Source: JALHUF01 sp050014795
GTDB lineage: Bacteria; Acidobacteriota; Terriglobia; UBA7540
Assembly (NCBI GenBank): GCA_050014795.1
Contig: JBEKCQ010000001.1
Span: forward strand, 16,436-80,435
Direction of reading: 5' to 3'
DNA: 64,000 bases
The position numbers and the translations under genes are program-made. Below the pieces are notes generated by a model. It was not told the origin of the DNA and did not search any database. It saw only the letters and a program-made list of their open reading frames with translations. Shown piece after piece: positions 9,424-18,186 of this stretch (position 1 is its first letter; each line of letters starts with the position of its first letter).

Positions 9424-9780
9424 TCGCTTGACCAACGTGGGCCAATGTGCTAGTCTAGTAGTTTGTAGGAAGCTGTGCCGCGTGGCCGAGAGAGCCTAGG
9501 CCCGAGAGATGAGATTTGAGGCGAGCATTCACAAGTGAGGTAATGGAGAAAATAAGGCGAAAGCAAGAGATTGGGAGCAAAAATTAAAAGATGGTTTTTT
9601 TGGCCTCCCAAAGCTGCTTGATTATTGAAAAGAAAGGGTACTAGCAGCTTTGGGTGGTCAAAATAGAGCCCCAAAACACACCCAAATACGACCCAAACCA
9701 GCCCAAAGACACAAGAAACCGTCTTCCCCTGAGCACTTACTATAAAATACTGAAAACACAATACTTATCATCATTCTAAG
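9424..9780 (+). other. AT-rich noncoding element A with promoter-like head
   Basis: A 350-nt stretch much richer in A/T than its surroundings. It opens with TTGACC (9428-9433), a 17-nt spacer containing a GGCCAA core, and TAGTCT (9451-9456). Downstream are the words GTGGCCGAGA (9482-9491) and GCGAGCAT (9521-9528), both shared with the element at 62871-63250. A perfect 12-bp inverted repeat (9607-9618 with 9643-9654, 24-nt loop) follows, then four CCCAAA words at 9670, 9681, 9692 and 9702. No open frame of convincing length or with a ribosome binding site was found. It may encode a small RNA or be a mobile-element relic. Confidence 0.45.
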
Positions 9781-9922
9781 CGTTGCCCCTGAACCTTGTC
9801 TCTGCTTCCACCCCTACCCAGCGCACCCCCGCCCCGCCACAGGGAGACGCAATGTTTACAAGTCTCGTAATATCCCTGCCCCTGAAGCGGGAGACCATAG
9901 AGGGCCGGTCTGACATCCGGCG

Positions 9923-10900
9923 CTACGCTTGGTCAGTGAGGTCACGGGCGAGCGCCAGGGCGCCCTCGACGGGCGGGTGACGCAGGAGGAGCACGCGGGC
10001 GTGGGGGGCTGCGCGCCGCAGGTGGCGGGCGAAGCTACGGCGAATCCGGACGCTGGCGCGGAAAACGCCGCCCGCGCATACCACGGGCACAACGCGGCCG
10101 AGCCACCCCAGGCGCTTCAGCAGAGCCACGGCCAAGTCGGCCAAGTCGCGCCCCGCCCCTTCGCACAACTCGCGGGCGACGAAGTCGCGCCGGCGCGCCG
10201 CTTCCAGAACCAGCGGGAACAACGCGGCGATTTCCTTCGGCGTAAGAGGGAGCAGAACCACCCGCGTGATATCCGGAATCTTCAGCGCCTGGCAAACCTT
10301 GGCCGAGAGTTGGGTGTACGGCCCGCGCCCGTCATAGTCGCGCAGCGCAGCCGCGATCGCCCGGTACCCCAGGTCGTAGCCCGAGCCCACGTCATCAAAC
10401 GGTACGCCCCAGCCGCCGGAGCGCAGCACGCGGCCGCGGTCGTTGCGGCCGTAAGCGATGGAACCCGTGCCGGAAACCACGATGATGCCAGGGGAATCAC
10501 CAATGGCTGCGCGCAGGGCAATAGCCGCGTCCGAGGTGAGCAGGTGCGCGCGCGCCGGGATGGAGCGGCGGAGCCAGGCGAAGAGCCGACCGTGCACCTG
10601 CGGCCGGTCCACACCGGCGAGGCCCACGCAGATGGCGTCCAGCAGCAGCCGCGCGGGACGGCGCCCTTTGCCGGCCACCCGCTTCCGCTGCTTACCGGAG
10701 AGCGGCGCAGAAATCTTGAGTCTGGCTCGGCGGAGGGCCAGGCGGACGGCGCGCGAAAGCTCTCGCTGGGTGGCTTGGAACCCCACTTTGAGAGGGTTCG
10801 TGGGGCCGGTCACCGCCCGAGCCAGGACGCGGCCGTCCTCGTCTGCCAACCAGGCCGTGGTGCGCGTGCCCCCGCCGTCAATGCCCAGAAAACACGACAT
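9923..10900 (-). CDS. BadF/BadG/BcrA/BcrD-type ATPase, probable N-acetylglucosamine kinase
   Basis: A 325-residue ASKHA-fold kinase. The N-terminal phosphate-1 loop is FLGIDGGGTRTTAWLAD, the phosphate-2/adenosine region VVSGTGSIAYGRN followed by GGWGVPFDDVGSGYDLGYRA, and a late GG motif CAGGVF. These match the BadF/BadG family as found in NAGK-like sugar kinases, not the Fe-S benzoyl-CoA reductase activators (no CxxC cluster-binding loop). ATG 10900 was chosen over a TTG 39 nt upstream because that upstream region is a terminator hairpin of the preceding gene. No good ribosome binding site precedes it. Together with the SIS protein downstream it suggests amino-sugar salvage, for example of peptidoglycan or chitin fragments. 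Confidence 0.82.
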   Translation of the reverse strand: MSCFLGIDGGGTRTTAWLADEDGRVLARAVTGPTNPLKVGFQATQRELSRAVRLALRRARLKISAPLSGKQRKRVAGKGRRPARLLLDAICVGLAGVDRPQVHGRLFAWLRRSIPARAHLLTSDAAIALRAAIGDSPGIIVVSGTGSIAYGRNDRGRVLRSGGWGVPFDDVGSGYDLGYRAIAAALRDYDGRGPYTQLSAKVCQALKIPDITRVVLLPLTPKEIAALFPLVLEAARRRDFVARELCEGAGRDLADLAVALLKRLGWLGRVVPVVCAGGVFRASVRIRRSFARHLRRAAPHARVLLLRHPPVEGALALARDLTDQA

Positions 10901-10937
10901 AAACAAAATGGCCCACCCCGGAGAACCGGGACGGGCC
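10900..10937 (-). terminator. Intrinsic terminator of the PilB-like gene
   Basis: As minus-strand RNA this makes a 12-bp helix (10926-10937 with 10910-10921, loop UUCU) followed by AUUUUGUUU. The two central pairs are G-U wobbles on the minus strand but A-C mismatches on the plus strand, so the hairpin works only in the direction of the upstream ATPase gene. It ends at the ATG of the BadF-type kinase. Confidence 0.75.
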
Positions 10938-10979
10938 AAGGATACTCAAACAGAAAGGCACGTCAAGAAATTTGCGTTG

Positions 10980-13322
10980 CTACTCCTGGACCGAGACGAC
11001 TTGCAGGACTTCTTCCATGGTGGTCCAGCCGTTTTGCAGCAGCCACACGGAGTAGTCCTTGAGGGTCTTCATGCCGTTCTCAACGCCCATCTCGGTGATC
11101 TCCTCGCTTTTGCCGCCCTGGGTAATCAGCCGGCGCAACTGCTGGTTCAGGCGCAGGACTTCGTAAACCCCCACGCGGCCCTTGTAGCCGGTGAAGGAGC
11201 ACTTGTCGCACCCTTTGCTCCGGTAAAAGGTGAGGATGGGGTCGGGCCTGATTCCCATGTATTTCAGAGACGGCGCATCCGGGGGGTACGGCTCCCGGCA
11301 AGATTGGCACAGCCGCCGGGTCAGGCGCTGCGCGATGACGCCGATGGTAGAGCTGGACATCAGGAAAGGCTCGATGCCCATTTCACCCAGGCGGGTGAAG
11401 GCCCCGGCCGCATCATTGGTGTGCAGCGTGGTAAAGACCAAGTGGCCGGTCAAGGCGGCTTCGACGGCGATCTTGGCGGTCTCCTTGTCGCGCGTCTCGC
11501 CCACCAGGATGATGTCGGGATCCTGGCGCAGGAAGGCCCGCAGGATGCGGGCGAAATCGAGCCCAATCTCCTTGTGCGCCTGCACCTGGTTGATGCGCGG
11601 CAGGTCGTACTCGATGGGGTCTTCCGCCGTGGAGATGTTGACGTCCGGGTCGTTGAGTTCGGCGAGCGCGCTATAGAGGGTGGTGGTCTTGCCGGAGCCC
11701 GTCGGCCCGGTCACGTAGATGATCCCATAGGGTTGGGCGATCATGTCCCGCACCTGACCGAGCGCTTCCTGGTGCAGGATCAGCTTGTCGAGGCCCAGCA
11801 AGGTGTTGGACTTGTCGAGGATGCGCATGCAGATCTTCTCGCCCCACTTCGAGGGGATGGTGGAGACGCGGAAGTCGATGGGGCGTTCCTCCATGCGCAC
11901 GCTGATGCGCCCGTCCTGCGGCAGCCGCTTCTCGGCGATGTCGAGCTTGGAGAGAATCTTGAGGCGCGAAATCAACCCCATCTGGACCTTCTTGGGCAGC
12001 ACCTGCACCTGTTGGAGCGCCCCGTCAATCCGGAAGCGCACCGCCACTTCCTTTTCCTGCGGCTCGATGTGGATGTCGCTGGCCCCCTTCTTGATGGCCA
12101 GGGCCAGGATGCTGTTGGCCATGCGGATAATGGGTGCATCCTCGGCGGACCGAGAGAGGTCCGTGACGCTCTCCGAGGACAGCGAGCCTTCGTCCACCTC
12201 GATGGATCTCAGGGCTTCGCTCTGGAGAGACTCGAGGATGCCCTCCATGGTGTCGGCCTTCTCCAGCAGTTTGGCGGCCTCGGCGGCAGCTTTCTCGCCC
12301 CCGGTGGTCTTCATCGCCGCTAGGGCCTGTTCCTTGGCGCGCGCCTTCTGTTCTTCCTCCTTTTTCATCAGCTCCGCGTAGGTGGTGGACATGAAGCGCT
12401 TGAAATCGTCTTCGGAAGTCACCACCGGCTCGATGATGACGCCCTTGATGATGCGCCGCACGTCGTCCAGGGCGATCAAGTTGTTGGGGTTCACCATGGC
12501 CAGCGTCAGGCGGTTGTTGGCGAAACCGGCGGGAAGGATCTTGTGCTCGAGGAGCATCTGCAGAGGCAGCAAGCCCAGAACGCGCACGTCGAATTGCAGC
12601 CGGCGCAGGTTGACGTACTCGAGGCCCGACTGCTCGTTGGATTCCTCCAGGCGCAGAGCCAGGACGCGGCTCAGCGCCTGGGCAACTTTCGGATGGGTGC
12701 GGATCACTTCCTCGAAATCGGCGCTTTCCAGCACGCTGCACAGTGTCGGCTCCAAGGTGGTGACGGTTGCCGCACGCGGCTTGCCGGTCAGCAAGGACAT
12801 CTCTCCGAAGCAGGCGCCCGCCTTGAGCTCCGTCAGCAGAAACTCAATCCCCGTGTTGGGGTCTTTCTTGCGGACTTCTACTGCCCCGGCGTTGATGAAG
12901 TACATGGAGTCACCGGGCCCGCCCTCCTTCACTACCACCTGGTTGGGCGCCAACTCGCGCCGTCCCAACTTGCTCTCCACCGCGAGGCAATCCTCATAAG
13001 ACAGGGCGCTGAACAAATCGATCTTCTGAAGGTAGTGAGTGCGAGGAGGCAGCGGAGGCGCTTCGGCCGCTGGCGCGGTTGCCACGGCGGTCGCCGCGGG
13101 CTTCTCAGTCGGGGGAGCGACCGCGGGTTTCGCGGCTGCCGGGCGCGGCGCTGACTCCACAGGCGTCGCGTTCACGGTGGGAATACCCGGGGCTGCCGCC
13201 TTGGGGGGCTCCACCGTCAGAATGTTTTGGCACTTGTGGCACTTGATGCGAAACGTGGTGCTTGGCATCTTCGCGTCGTCCACCTTGGATGCGGCACCGC
13301 AATGCTTGCAGTGAATAACCAT
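10980..13322 (-). CDS. GspE/PilB-type secretion ATPase fused to zinc ribbon and cyclic-nucleotide-binding domain
   Basis: A 780-residue protein with unusual architecture. Residues 1-40 form a zinc ribbon (CKHCGAASK ... CHKCQNIL), followed by a Pro/Ala linker (about 45-85). Residues about 90-215 are a cyclic-nucleotide-binding fold with the phosphate-binding cassette region GACFGEMSLLTGKPRAATV. Residues about 240-315 resemble the MshEN/GspE-N domain, which in relatives binds c-di-GMP. The ATPase core follows with Walker A GPTGSGKTTTLYSAL, Asp box, Walker B DPDIILVGETRD and the tetracysteine zinc site CQSC ... CDKC. ATG 13322 has GGAGGGGG just upstream; a GTG 21 nt earlier is less likely. It would power pilus extension or type II secretion, here with two extra ligand or metal modules. 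No pil/gsp neighbours are present. Confidence 0.92.
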   Translation of the reverse strand: MVIHCKHCGAASKVDDAKMPSTTFRIKCHKCQNILTVEPPKAAAPGIPTVNATPVESAPRPAAAKPAVAPPTEKPAATAVATAPAAEAPPLPPRTHYLQKIDLFSALSYEDCLAVESKLGRRELAPNQVVVKEGGPGDSMYFINAGAVEVRKKDPNTGIEFLLTELKAGACFGEMSLLTGKPRAATVTTLEPTLCSVLESADFEEVIRTHPKVAQALSRVLALRLEESNEQSGLEYVNLRRLQFDVRVLGLLPLQMLLEHKILPAGFANNRLTLAMVNPNNLIALDDVRRIIKGVIIEPVVTSEDDFKRFMSTTYAELMKKEEEQKARAKEQALAAMKTTGGEKAAAEAAKLLEKADTMEGILESLQSEALRSIEVDEGSLSSESVTDLSRSAEDAPIIRMANSILALAIKKGASDIHIEPQEKEVAVRFRIDGALQQVQVLPKKVQMGLISRLKILSKLDIAEKRLPQDGRISVRMEERPIDFRVSTIPSKWGEKICMRILDKSNTLLGLDKLILHQEALGQVRDMIAQPYGIIYVTGPTGSGKTTTLYSALAELNDPDVNISTAEDPIEYDLPRINQVQAHKEIGLDFARILRAFLRQDPDIILVGETRDKETAKIAVEAALTGHLVFTTLHTNDAAGAFTRLGEMGIEPFLMSSSTIGVIAQRLTRRLCQSCREPYPPDAPSLKYMGIRPDPILTFYRSKGCDKCSFTGYKGRVGVYEVLRLNQQLRRLITQGGKSEEITEMGVENGMKTLKDYSVWLLQNGWTTMEEVLQVVSVQE

Positions 13323-13434
13323 GTCGCCCCCTCCATGAGGCACTCACCCATCACGCGCCTGGCGCCTTGCGGCCGGACAAACCACCAGTCGCGACATTCT
13401 GACCCGCCCGGAACCTCGAATTCAGTTTTGCCCA

Positions 13435-13462
13435 ATTATACTCTTGCCCCTTACTCCCACAA
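13435..13462 (-). promoter_or_regulatory. Candidate promoter of the PilB-like gene
   Basis: On the minus strand a consensus TATAAT (13435-13440) with a weak TTGTGG (13457-13462) 16 nt upstream. The rest of 13323-13570 shows no gene that I can support. Confidence 0.4.
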
Positions 13463-13570
13463 TTCATTTCTTCCCAAAGAGTCTCCACAGAAGGTGGCGG
13501 GACTGGCTGGGCCCGAGGGCAGGCAACCTCAGGCCCACGCTCCGAGGGACACTTGTATCTGTGGCGGGCC

Positions 13571-13600
13571 TTGACAGCGAACCAGCCCCCTCGCTATATA
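13571..13600 (+). promoter_or_regulatory. sigma70-type promoter of galT
   Basis: Consensus TTGACA (13571-13576), an 18-nt spacer and TATATA (13595-13600). The leader to the GalT start would be about 225 nt. No known riboswitch fold was recognised in it. Confidence 0.55.
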
Positions 13601-13830
13601 TGGTGTGCTCACCAGTAGCCGCACCATTCCGGAGGGTGAGAGAGAAAGAAGGGTGAATCGGGTGCAGACAGAGCAGCCACGTGCGGCGGTAAGCGCTTTC
13701 ACGCTTCCCCTGCAACGGCCCGGCATCCGCATCCGTCCGCAACACCCTGTGCGTTCTCTCCTGCCGGGGGGCGGGTTAAGCCGGTAGGTGAGCAGTTGAA
13801 ATTTTCGCGTTGCAGTCCCAGGGAGGACCA

Positions 13831-14829
13831 ATGGAGCTGCGTAGAGACCCCATAACCCAGAGCTGGGTCATCCAGGAAGATGGCGACGGCATCTGGCCCG
13901 AGGTGGCGACCTGTCCCCTGTGCCCTGGCCAGGAAGGCCTCTCGCCTCGGACCACTTACGAACATCCTTACGGCTCCCGGGACTGGCAGGTACGAGTGAT
14001 TCCTCATCTCCGACCGATCTACCGCATCGAGGGAGACGCCCAGCGGCGCGGCGAGGGCATTTACGACAAGATGCGTAGCCTGGGGGCGCACGAGATCGTC
14101 ATCGAGCACCCTGACCATAAGCTTTCCCTCTCCCAGCAGAGCGATGAGCACGTTGCCCAGGTCTTGCGCGCTTGGGTTTCCAGAGTGGCGGACCTGAAAA
14201 GGGACCGGCGCTTCCGCTACGTCACCGTCTTTCGCAATCAGGGGAGCGAGGCAGGCCAGGACTTGGAACACCCGCACTCGCAAATTACGGCGACGCCCTT
14301 CATTCCCCGGCGCGTGGGCTATGAGCTGCGCTCCGCCCAACGCTACTTTGAGTTGAAAGAGCGTTGCCTGGTTTGCGATATCGCGAAACAGGAACTGATG
14401 CAGCAAGTCCGGACGGTGGAGTGGGACGACCTGTTCGTGGCGTTCTGCCCCTTTGCCTCACGCGTGCCGTACGAAACCTGGATCCTGCCTTCCCAGCACC
14501 ATTGCGCGTTTGAAGAAGATGTCACCCAGTGGGAACGCCAGCTTCGCTTCGCCCGCTTTCTCCGGTCCATTCTCCATCGCCTGGAATCCGTGGCCTCTTC
14601 CTACCACCTGGTGCTTCACACGGCTCCGAATGTCAGTGCCAAGTACGAGAGGAGTGGAAACTGGCGGACGTTGACGGACGATTATCACTGGCATTTTGAG
14701 ATTCTGCCTGTTATCCCGACCAAGTCGAAGTCCTATAGCCTGAAAGAGGTTTACTACAACTCCCTGCCGCCGGAGGTGGCCGCGGGGGAGTTGCGCAAGG
14801 TAGGTATAGAAGCCGAGGTAAAAGGGTAG
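13831..14829 (+). CDS. galT: Galactose-1-phosphate uridylyltransferase
   Basis: A 332-residue HIT-superfamily nucleotidyltransferase. It transfers UMP between UDP-glucose and galactose-1-phosphate in the Leloir pathway. The catalytic HPHSQ (in LEHPHSQITATPFIP) is present, as are the N-terminal metal-site cysteines (CPLCPG) and a second CLVCDI pair, and the late WHFEILPV segment. ATG 13831 follows GGGAGGA; a TTG seven codons upstream is not favoured. No galK or galE is adjacent. Some relatives of this family work on other sugar phosphates or as ADP-glucose phosphorylases, so the exact substrate is an inference. Confidence 0.88.
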   Translation: MELRRDPITQSWVIQEDGDGIWPEVATCPLCPGQEGLSPRTTYEHPYGSRDWQVRVIPHLRPIYRIEGDAQRRGEGIYDKMRSLGAHEIVIEHPDHKLSLSQQSDEHVAQVLRAWVSRVADLKRDRRFRYVTVFRNQGSEAGQDLEHPHSQITATPFIPRRVGYELRSAQRYFELKERCLVCDIAKQELMQQVRTVEWDDLFVAFCPFASRVPYETWILPSQHHCAFEEDVTQWERQLRFARFLRSILHRLESVASSYHLVLHTAPNVSAKYERSGNWRTLTDDYHWHFEILPVIPTKSKSYSLKEVYYNSLPPEVAAGELRKVGIEAEVKG

Positions 14830-14865
14830 CTCCGGGCCGCGGGAGCTTCGGCATCGACCTCCGGC

Positions 14866-15435
14866 TTAATGCCGCGGCCGCGTCGTCCGGCGTGCGGCGG
14901 GCCGCCGAGTTTGGGCTCGCAGATCGGTTCCTTCCTCAATGACCGATTTGAGGTTTTGCAGGTAGAAAGCCCAGGCTTTGACGGCTTCTTCCTGTGCCAC
15001 GCTGGAAGTGAACCCGCTGTGGGACAGTTCGACGACGGTCTCAGCCCCCTGAGGAGAAACCTTAAAGCGTACGTTCGTATTCACTGCCTCCCCCGGCGGT
15101 TCCCAGGTGTAGGCCAGCGTGTTGCCGCGGATGAACTCGGTCACGACACCGCTCCAGACGCCCTCCCTGTCTTTCCAGCGAAAATGGTACTTCCCGCCGA
15201 GCTGGGGTTCGATGATGGCTTGATCCGGAAACCATGCGGTCAACTTTGCGGCGTTCGACAGGTACTCGAAGATTCCTACCGCATCACTGGCAATCGTGAT
15301 GCGCAACGCGGCGGAGCGCGTGACCGTGACCGGGCCTGTATCCGCCTTCGCAGCGGGGCGCCGGGCGCGCTGAGCCAGCGCTGGCGCGCTCGCTAGCAGG
15401 AACAGAACTAGGACCATCGTAGGACGCAGTTTCAT
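14866..15435 (-). CDS. Exported START/SRPBCC-fold protein (AHSA1-like)
   Basis: A 189-residue protein with a signal peptide (MKLRPTMVLVLFLLASAPALAQ) followed by a SRPBCC domain. The pattern VGIFEYLSNAAKLTAWFPDQAIIEPQLGGKYHFRW and the later GNTLAYTWEPP match the AHSA1/polyketide-cyclase-like family, but export is unusual for this fold, which is mostly cytoplasmic. The C-terminus is rich in Arg. The ligand is unknown. It ends 37 bp from the convergent galT. Confidence 0.75.
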   Translation of the reverse strand: MKLRPTMVLVLFLLASAPALAQRARRPAAKADTGPVTVTRSAALRITIASDAVGIFEYLSNAAKLTAWFPDQAIIEPQLGGKYHFRWKDREGVWSGVVTEFIRGNTLAYTWEPPGEAVNTNVRFKVSPQGAETVVELSHSGFTSSVAQEEAVKAWAFYLQNLKSVIEEGTDLRAQTRRPAARRTTRPRH

Positions 15436-15616
15436 GGTTGCTTGGCGCCTCCCGAAACCCTGGCGCAGCGGCTTAGGGCGGTCGCCCTCGCCCCCGTGAG
15501 GAGGAAGCGCAACGTGACCACCCAGCCTCCGCGCCAGTCAGTCTCGCACGATTCTAGGGCAGGCCGCAGCCGCGCGCAATCCTAACTAGGGCGTGGGAGT
15601 CAGATTTCTTGTGCCG

Positions 15617-16885
15617 TTACACCCAGCGGTCAAACCACTCCAACATCCGTTGCTGGGCCGGGGCAGGGAATTTGTGCGGGCCGTCGTAGGTGAAAATCTC
15701 CAAACGCTCGGGCTTGCCGACGGCCTGATAGCAACGGGTCAGGTTTTGAAACGCGGCCTTGACACCCTCGGGTGGGAAAAGGTCGTCCTGCCAGCCGTGC
15801 ACCAACAGGAGTGGATTCGGCATGGTCAAGGAGCCGATGTCCGGATAGTCGAGATAGTCGAGCAGCCCCGGCACCATACCCGAGGGCACCGTGTGAACTT
15901 CGTGGCGGGGGAGCAAATAGCGGAAGGACGTCATCCATCCCACCAGGCATGCGGCCTTGACACGCGCATCGAGCCCGGCAAGGAAGTTGGTGCGCCACCC
16001 GCCGACTGATAAACCCGCGCAGGCGATGCGCTGCGGGTCAACTTCCGGGCGCGTCTGCAAATAATCCACCGTCCGGATGTCGTCCCAGACAATCACCCCG
16101 CCCCAGGTGAAGCCGGAGTGGATGATGTTTCTGAGCACGACACACTCCGCCTGCCCGTTGCGGTAGTTGATCTTCCGGATGGTCTCTTCCGGTTCGACCT
16201 TCGACCGATCGTTGATACCCTGCTCCAAGTCCTCATCAAGGATCAGCCGCCGCTCCCCGAAGTAGAACATGTCAATCACCATCACGACGTAGCCACGGCG
16301 CGCCAGGGTCGCGGGAAAGCTCAAGCCGTCGTAGGCCCGTCTGCGGTGTGCGGTCAGGACAGGATGCTCGTTTTCTGTTTCGATCAGCTTCTCCTTGCCC
16401 CAATAGTAGAAGCCTCCGTGGTCGTGGAGTGCCACCACCGCAGGCGCCGGGAACTTGGCGCGTTTGGGGATGAGCAAGTACGCGGGGACTTCCACTTCGG
16501 GCGCCGTGCGGAAGGTCAAGCGTTCGCGGATGTAGTCGCCCTTGTCCACGCGCTCCAGAATCTGCGCCTGCGGGTCACACGGCTCCGGGCGGTAGGAGAG
16601 CAAGTCGAACACCTTCGCGCGTGCTTCGGCTTTCCACGCTTCCAGGTTTTTCGGGCGGCAGTTCAGATAGGCCAGACGCTGCCGGGTCTTCTGCTGTTGC
16701 TGCTTGATGAAGGGATACAAGCTGCCCAGAGCCGAACCCTTCCACTTCTTGGCTTGGTCCGCTTGAATTTCGCCCGGCGCCTGAGCTGTCGGCTCCGCGG
16801 TCAGGGCGCGGCGCCCGGTGACGGCAACGGCGCCCGTCACGCCCAGCGCGCGAAGCAGGTCACGGCGATTAAGAGATAGAAGCAT
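15617..16885 (-). CDS. Tat-exported alpha/beta hydrolase (acetyl-xylan-esterase/dienelactone-hydrolase-like)
   Basis: A 422-residue enzyme. The N-terminus NRRDLLRALG followed by a hydrophobic run is a twin-arginine signal. The hydrolase core shows the oxyanion-side strand PAVVALHDHGGFYYWGKEK, the nucleophile elbow GLSVGG (Ser), a late Asp in LLVHGWQDDLFPPEG, and a His in YDGPHKFP, giving a complete Ser-Asp-His triad. The family includes sugar-ester esterases and peptidase-like hydrolases acting in the periplasm. The start has AAGGGAG eight nt upstream. No carbohydrate-binding module or operon partner is visible. Confidence 0.82.
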   Translation of the reverse strand: MLLSLNRRDLLRALGVTGAVAVTGRRALTAEPTAQAPGEIQADQAKKWKGSALGSLYPFIKQQQQKTRQRLAYLNCRPKNLEAWKAEARAKVFDLLSYRPEPCDPQAQILERVDKGDYIRERLTFRTAPEVEVPAYLLIPKRAKFPAPAVVALHDHGGFYYWGKEKLIETENEHPVLTAHRRRAYDGLSFPATLARRGYVVMVIDMFYFGERRLILDEDLEQGINDRSKVEPEETIRKINYRNGQAECVVLRNIIHSGFTWGGVIVWDDIRTVDYLQTRPEVDPQRIACAGLSVGGWRTNFLAGLDARVKAACLVGWMTSFRYLLPRHEVHTVPSGMVPGLLDYLDYPDIGSLTMPNPLLLVHGWQDDLFPPEGVKAAFQNLTRCYQAVGKPERLEIFTYDGPHKFPAPAQQRMLEWFDRWV

Positions 16886-16975
16886 GGCAGTTCTCCCTTC
16901 GCAGCGATGGTCGCACCGCGCGGGCCTACGATAGCAGATATTTCGTTGGCAGTTTCTTTCAAGGACAAAGAGAGT

Positions 16976-17032
16976 CGCCGGCGAGGATTGTGTTGCCTTT
17001 CACCCAGGCAAACCAGCGAGTCCTCGCCGGCG
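16976..17032 (-). terminator. Double stem-loop downstream of the DUF4097 gene
   Basis: A perfect 12-bp inverted repeat (16976-16987 with 17021-17032) enclosing a second 6-bp stem (TTGCCT/AGGCAA). On the minus strand it is followed by a moderately T-rich tract, so it probably ends the exporter/DUF4097 transcript. Confidence 0.5.
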
Positions 17033-17072
17033 GGGAGAATTATAGCTGAAAGCGGGCCACGGCCCGGGGAGA

Positions 17073-18065
17073 CTAGTCGATGTGGATGTCGCCCGAGCCG
17101 GTGCCGACGTCCACCAGTGGGCCGCCTCCTCCAACCTTACCGCGCAGTTCGTGGCGACCGATCTTGCCCTGCACCGTGATCTCACGGTTTGTACTAATGT
17201 CACCCGAGCCGGTGTGCGCATAGAGATTGAAGGCCGCCTGGGCGGGCAGCCGCAAGGTGAGGTTGCCGGAGCCCGTGTCCAGCTTCCAATCGCCGAGCGG
17301 CTTGCCGTCAACGGTGATGTTCCCGCTACCGGTGTGCGCATGCAGCAAGCCTTGCACGCCGCTGGCCTCCACGTTGCCGGAACCGGTCTCGACGTTGACG
17401 GGGCCGGAGGCTGTCTGTGCCAGCCGCACATCGCCGCTCCCCGTCGAGCCTGTGAAGCCGCCGTCAATCCCGTTGGCCTGAATGTTCCCACTGCCGGTTT
17501 CGGCATGGACGGCCGCCTTGATGGAATCGAGCACGATGTCCCCGGAGCCGGTTTCGGCGCGCACCACGTCACCGACGCGCGAAACCTTGACGTTGCCCGA
17601 GCCGGTCTGGGCTCTCACGGGCCCGCGCACGCCGGCAATGGACTGGTCGCCCGAGCCGGTGTCGGAGGTGACGCGCGTTTCCACCGGGACCACCAGCTCA
17701 TAGCTGATGGAAACGTGGCGGCGCAGTTCCGGGTCCGTGATATGCCCGATGCGGATAATGTTGCCGCTTTGCTCGATGGGCGGATTGGACTCCAGGGCGC
17801 GGACCTTGCGTTCGGCTTGTTCCGTGCTGAGCTGCCAGTTGTCGTGGACCCGGATAAGTCCTCGAACCTGCACGCTTGCTGCGTCGCCGGGCCGCACATC
17901 GATGTTGCCCGAACCCGTCGTCACGGTGAGTTCTACCGGGCCGGTCACCTTCAAAGTGCGGGTGAAGGAGCCCTCGACGGTATGGGCGTAGGCGGAGACG
18001 GCCAGGGCCACGGGCAGCATGAGGGTGGCCAGCCCCGCCAGAATCCAGCTCAAACGGGTTTTCAT
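17073..18065 (-). CDS. DUF4097-family exported beta-helix protein
   Basis: A 330-residue protein with an N-terminal signal peptide (to about residue 27). The body is a run of beta strands marked by repeated ETGSGN/HTGSGD turns (at least nine copies), the hallmark of the DUF4097/putative-adhesin beta-solenoid family. Such proteins often accompany export systems or anti-sigma modules in Acidobacteria and Bacteroidetes. It lies 121 bp downstream of a two-permease exporter on the same strand and may belong to its operon. No catalytic residues are recognisable. Confidence 0.85.
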   Translation of the reverse strand: MKTRLSWILAGLATLMLPVALAVSAYAHTVEGSFTRTLKVTGPVELTVTTGSGNIDVRPGDAASVQVRGLIRVHDNWQLSTEQAERKVRALESNPPIEQSGNIIRIGHITDPELRRHVSISYELVVPVETRVTSDTGSGDQSIAGVRGPVRAQTGSGNVKVSRVGDVVRAETGSGDIVLDSIKAAVHAETGSGNIQANGIDGGFTGSTGSGDVRLAQTASGPVNVETGSGNVEASGVQGLLHAHTGSGNITVDGKPLGDWKLDTGSGNLTLRLPAQAAFNLYAHTGSGDISTNREITVQGKIGRHELRGKVGGGGPLVDVGTGSGDIHID

Positions 18066-18186
18066 GGTGTTTTCCTCCCCACGGATCTAGACACTTTGGA
18101 TTGACAACAGTTCCTCAGGTCTGATCATTAGACGTTGGCCACCCGCATTTCGTTAGCCGGGATTCCCCGTCCTGCGCAGTCGGTCC

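Noticed and set aside
8151..9431. Long plus-strand frame of 426 codons opposite the SIS gene
   Set aside because: Antisense shadow in high-GC DNA; the minus-strand frame carries clear SIS motifs.
9475..9500. tRNA-like GTGGCCGAG sequence resembling the D-arm of a Ser/Leu tRNA
   Set aside because: No acceptor stem, anticodon arm or GGTTCGA T-arm can be placed around it; the same words recur in element B without a tRNA.
9450..9761. 103-codon frame on the minus strand across element A
   Set aside because: No ribosome binding site, no family resemblance, and its residues follow the AT-rich repeats; it looks accidental.
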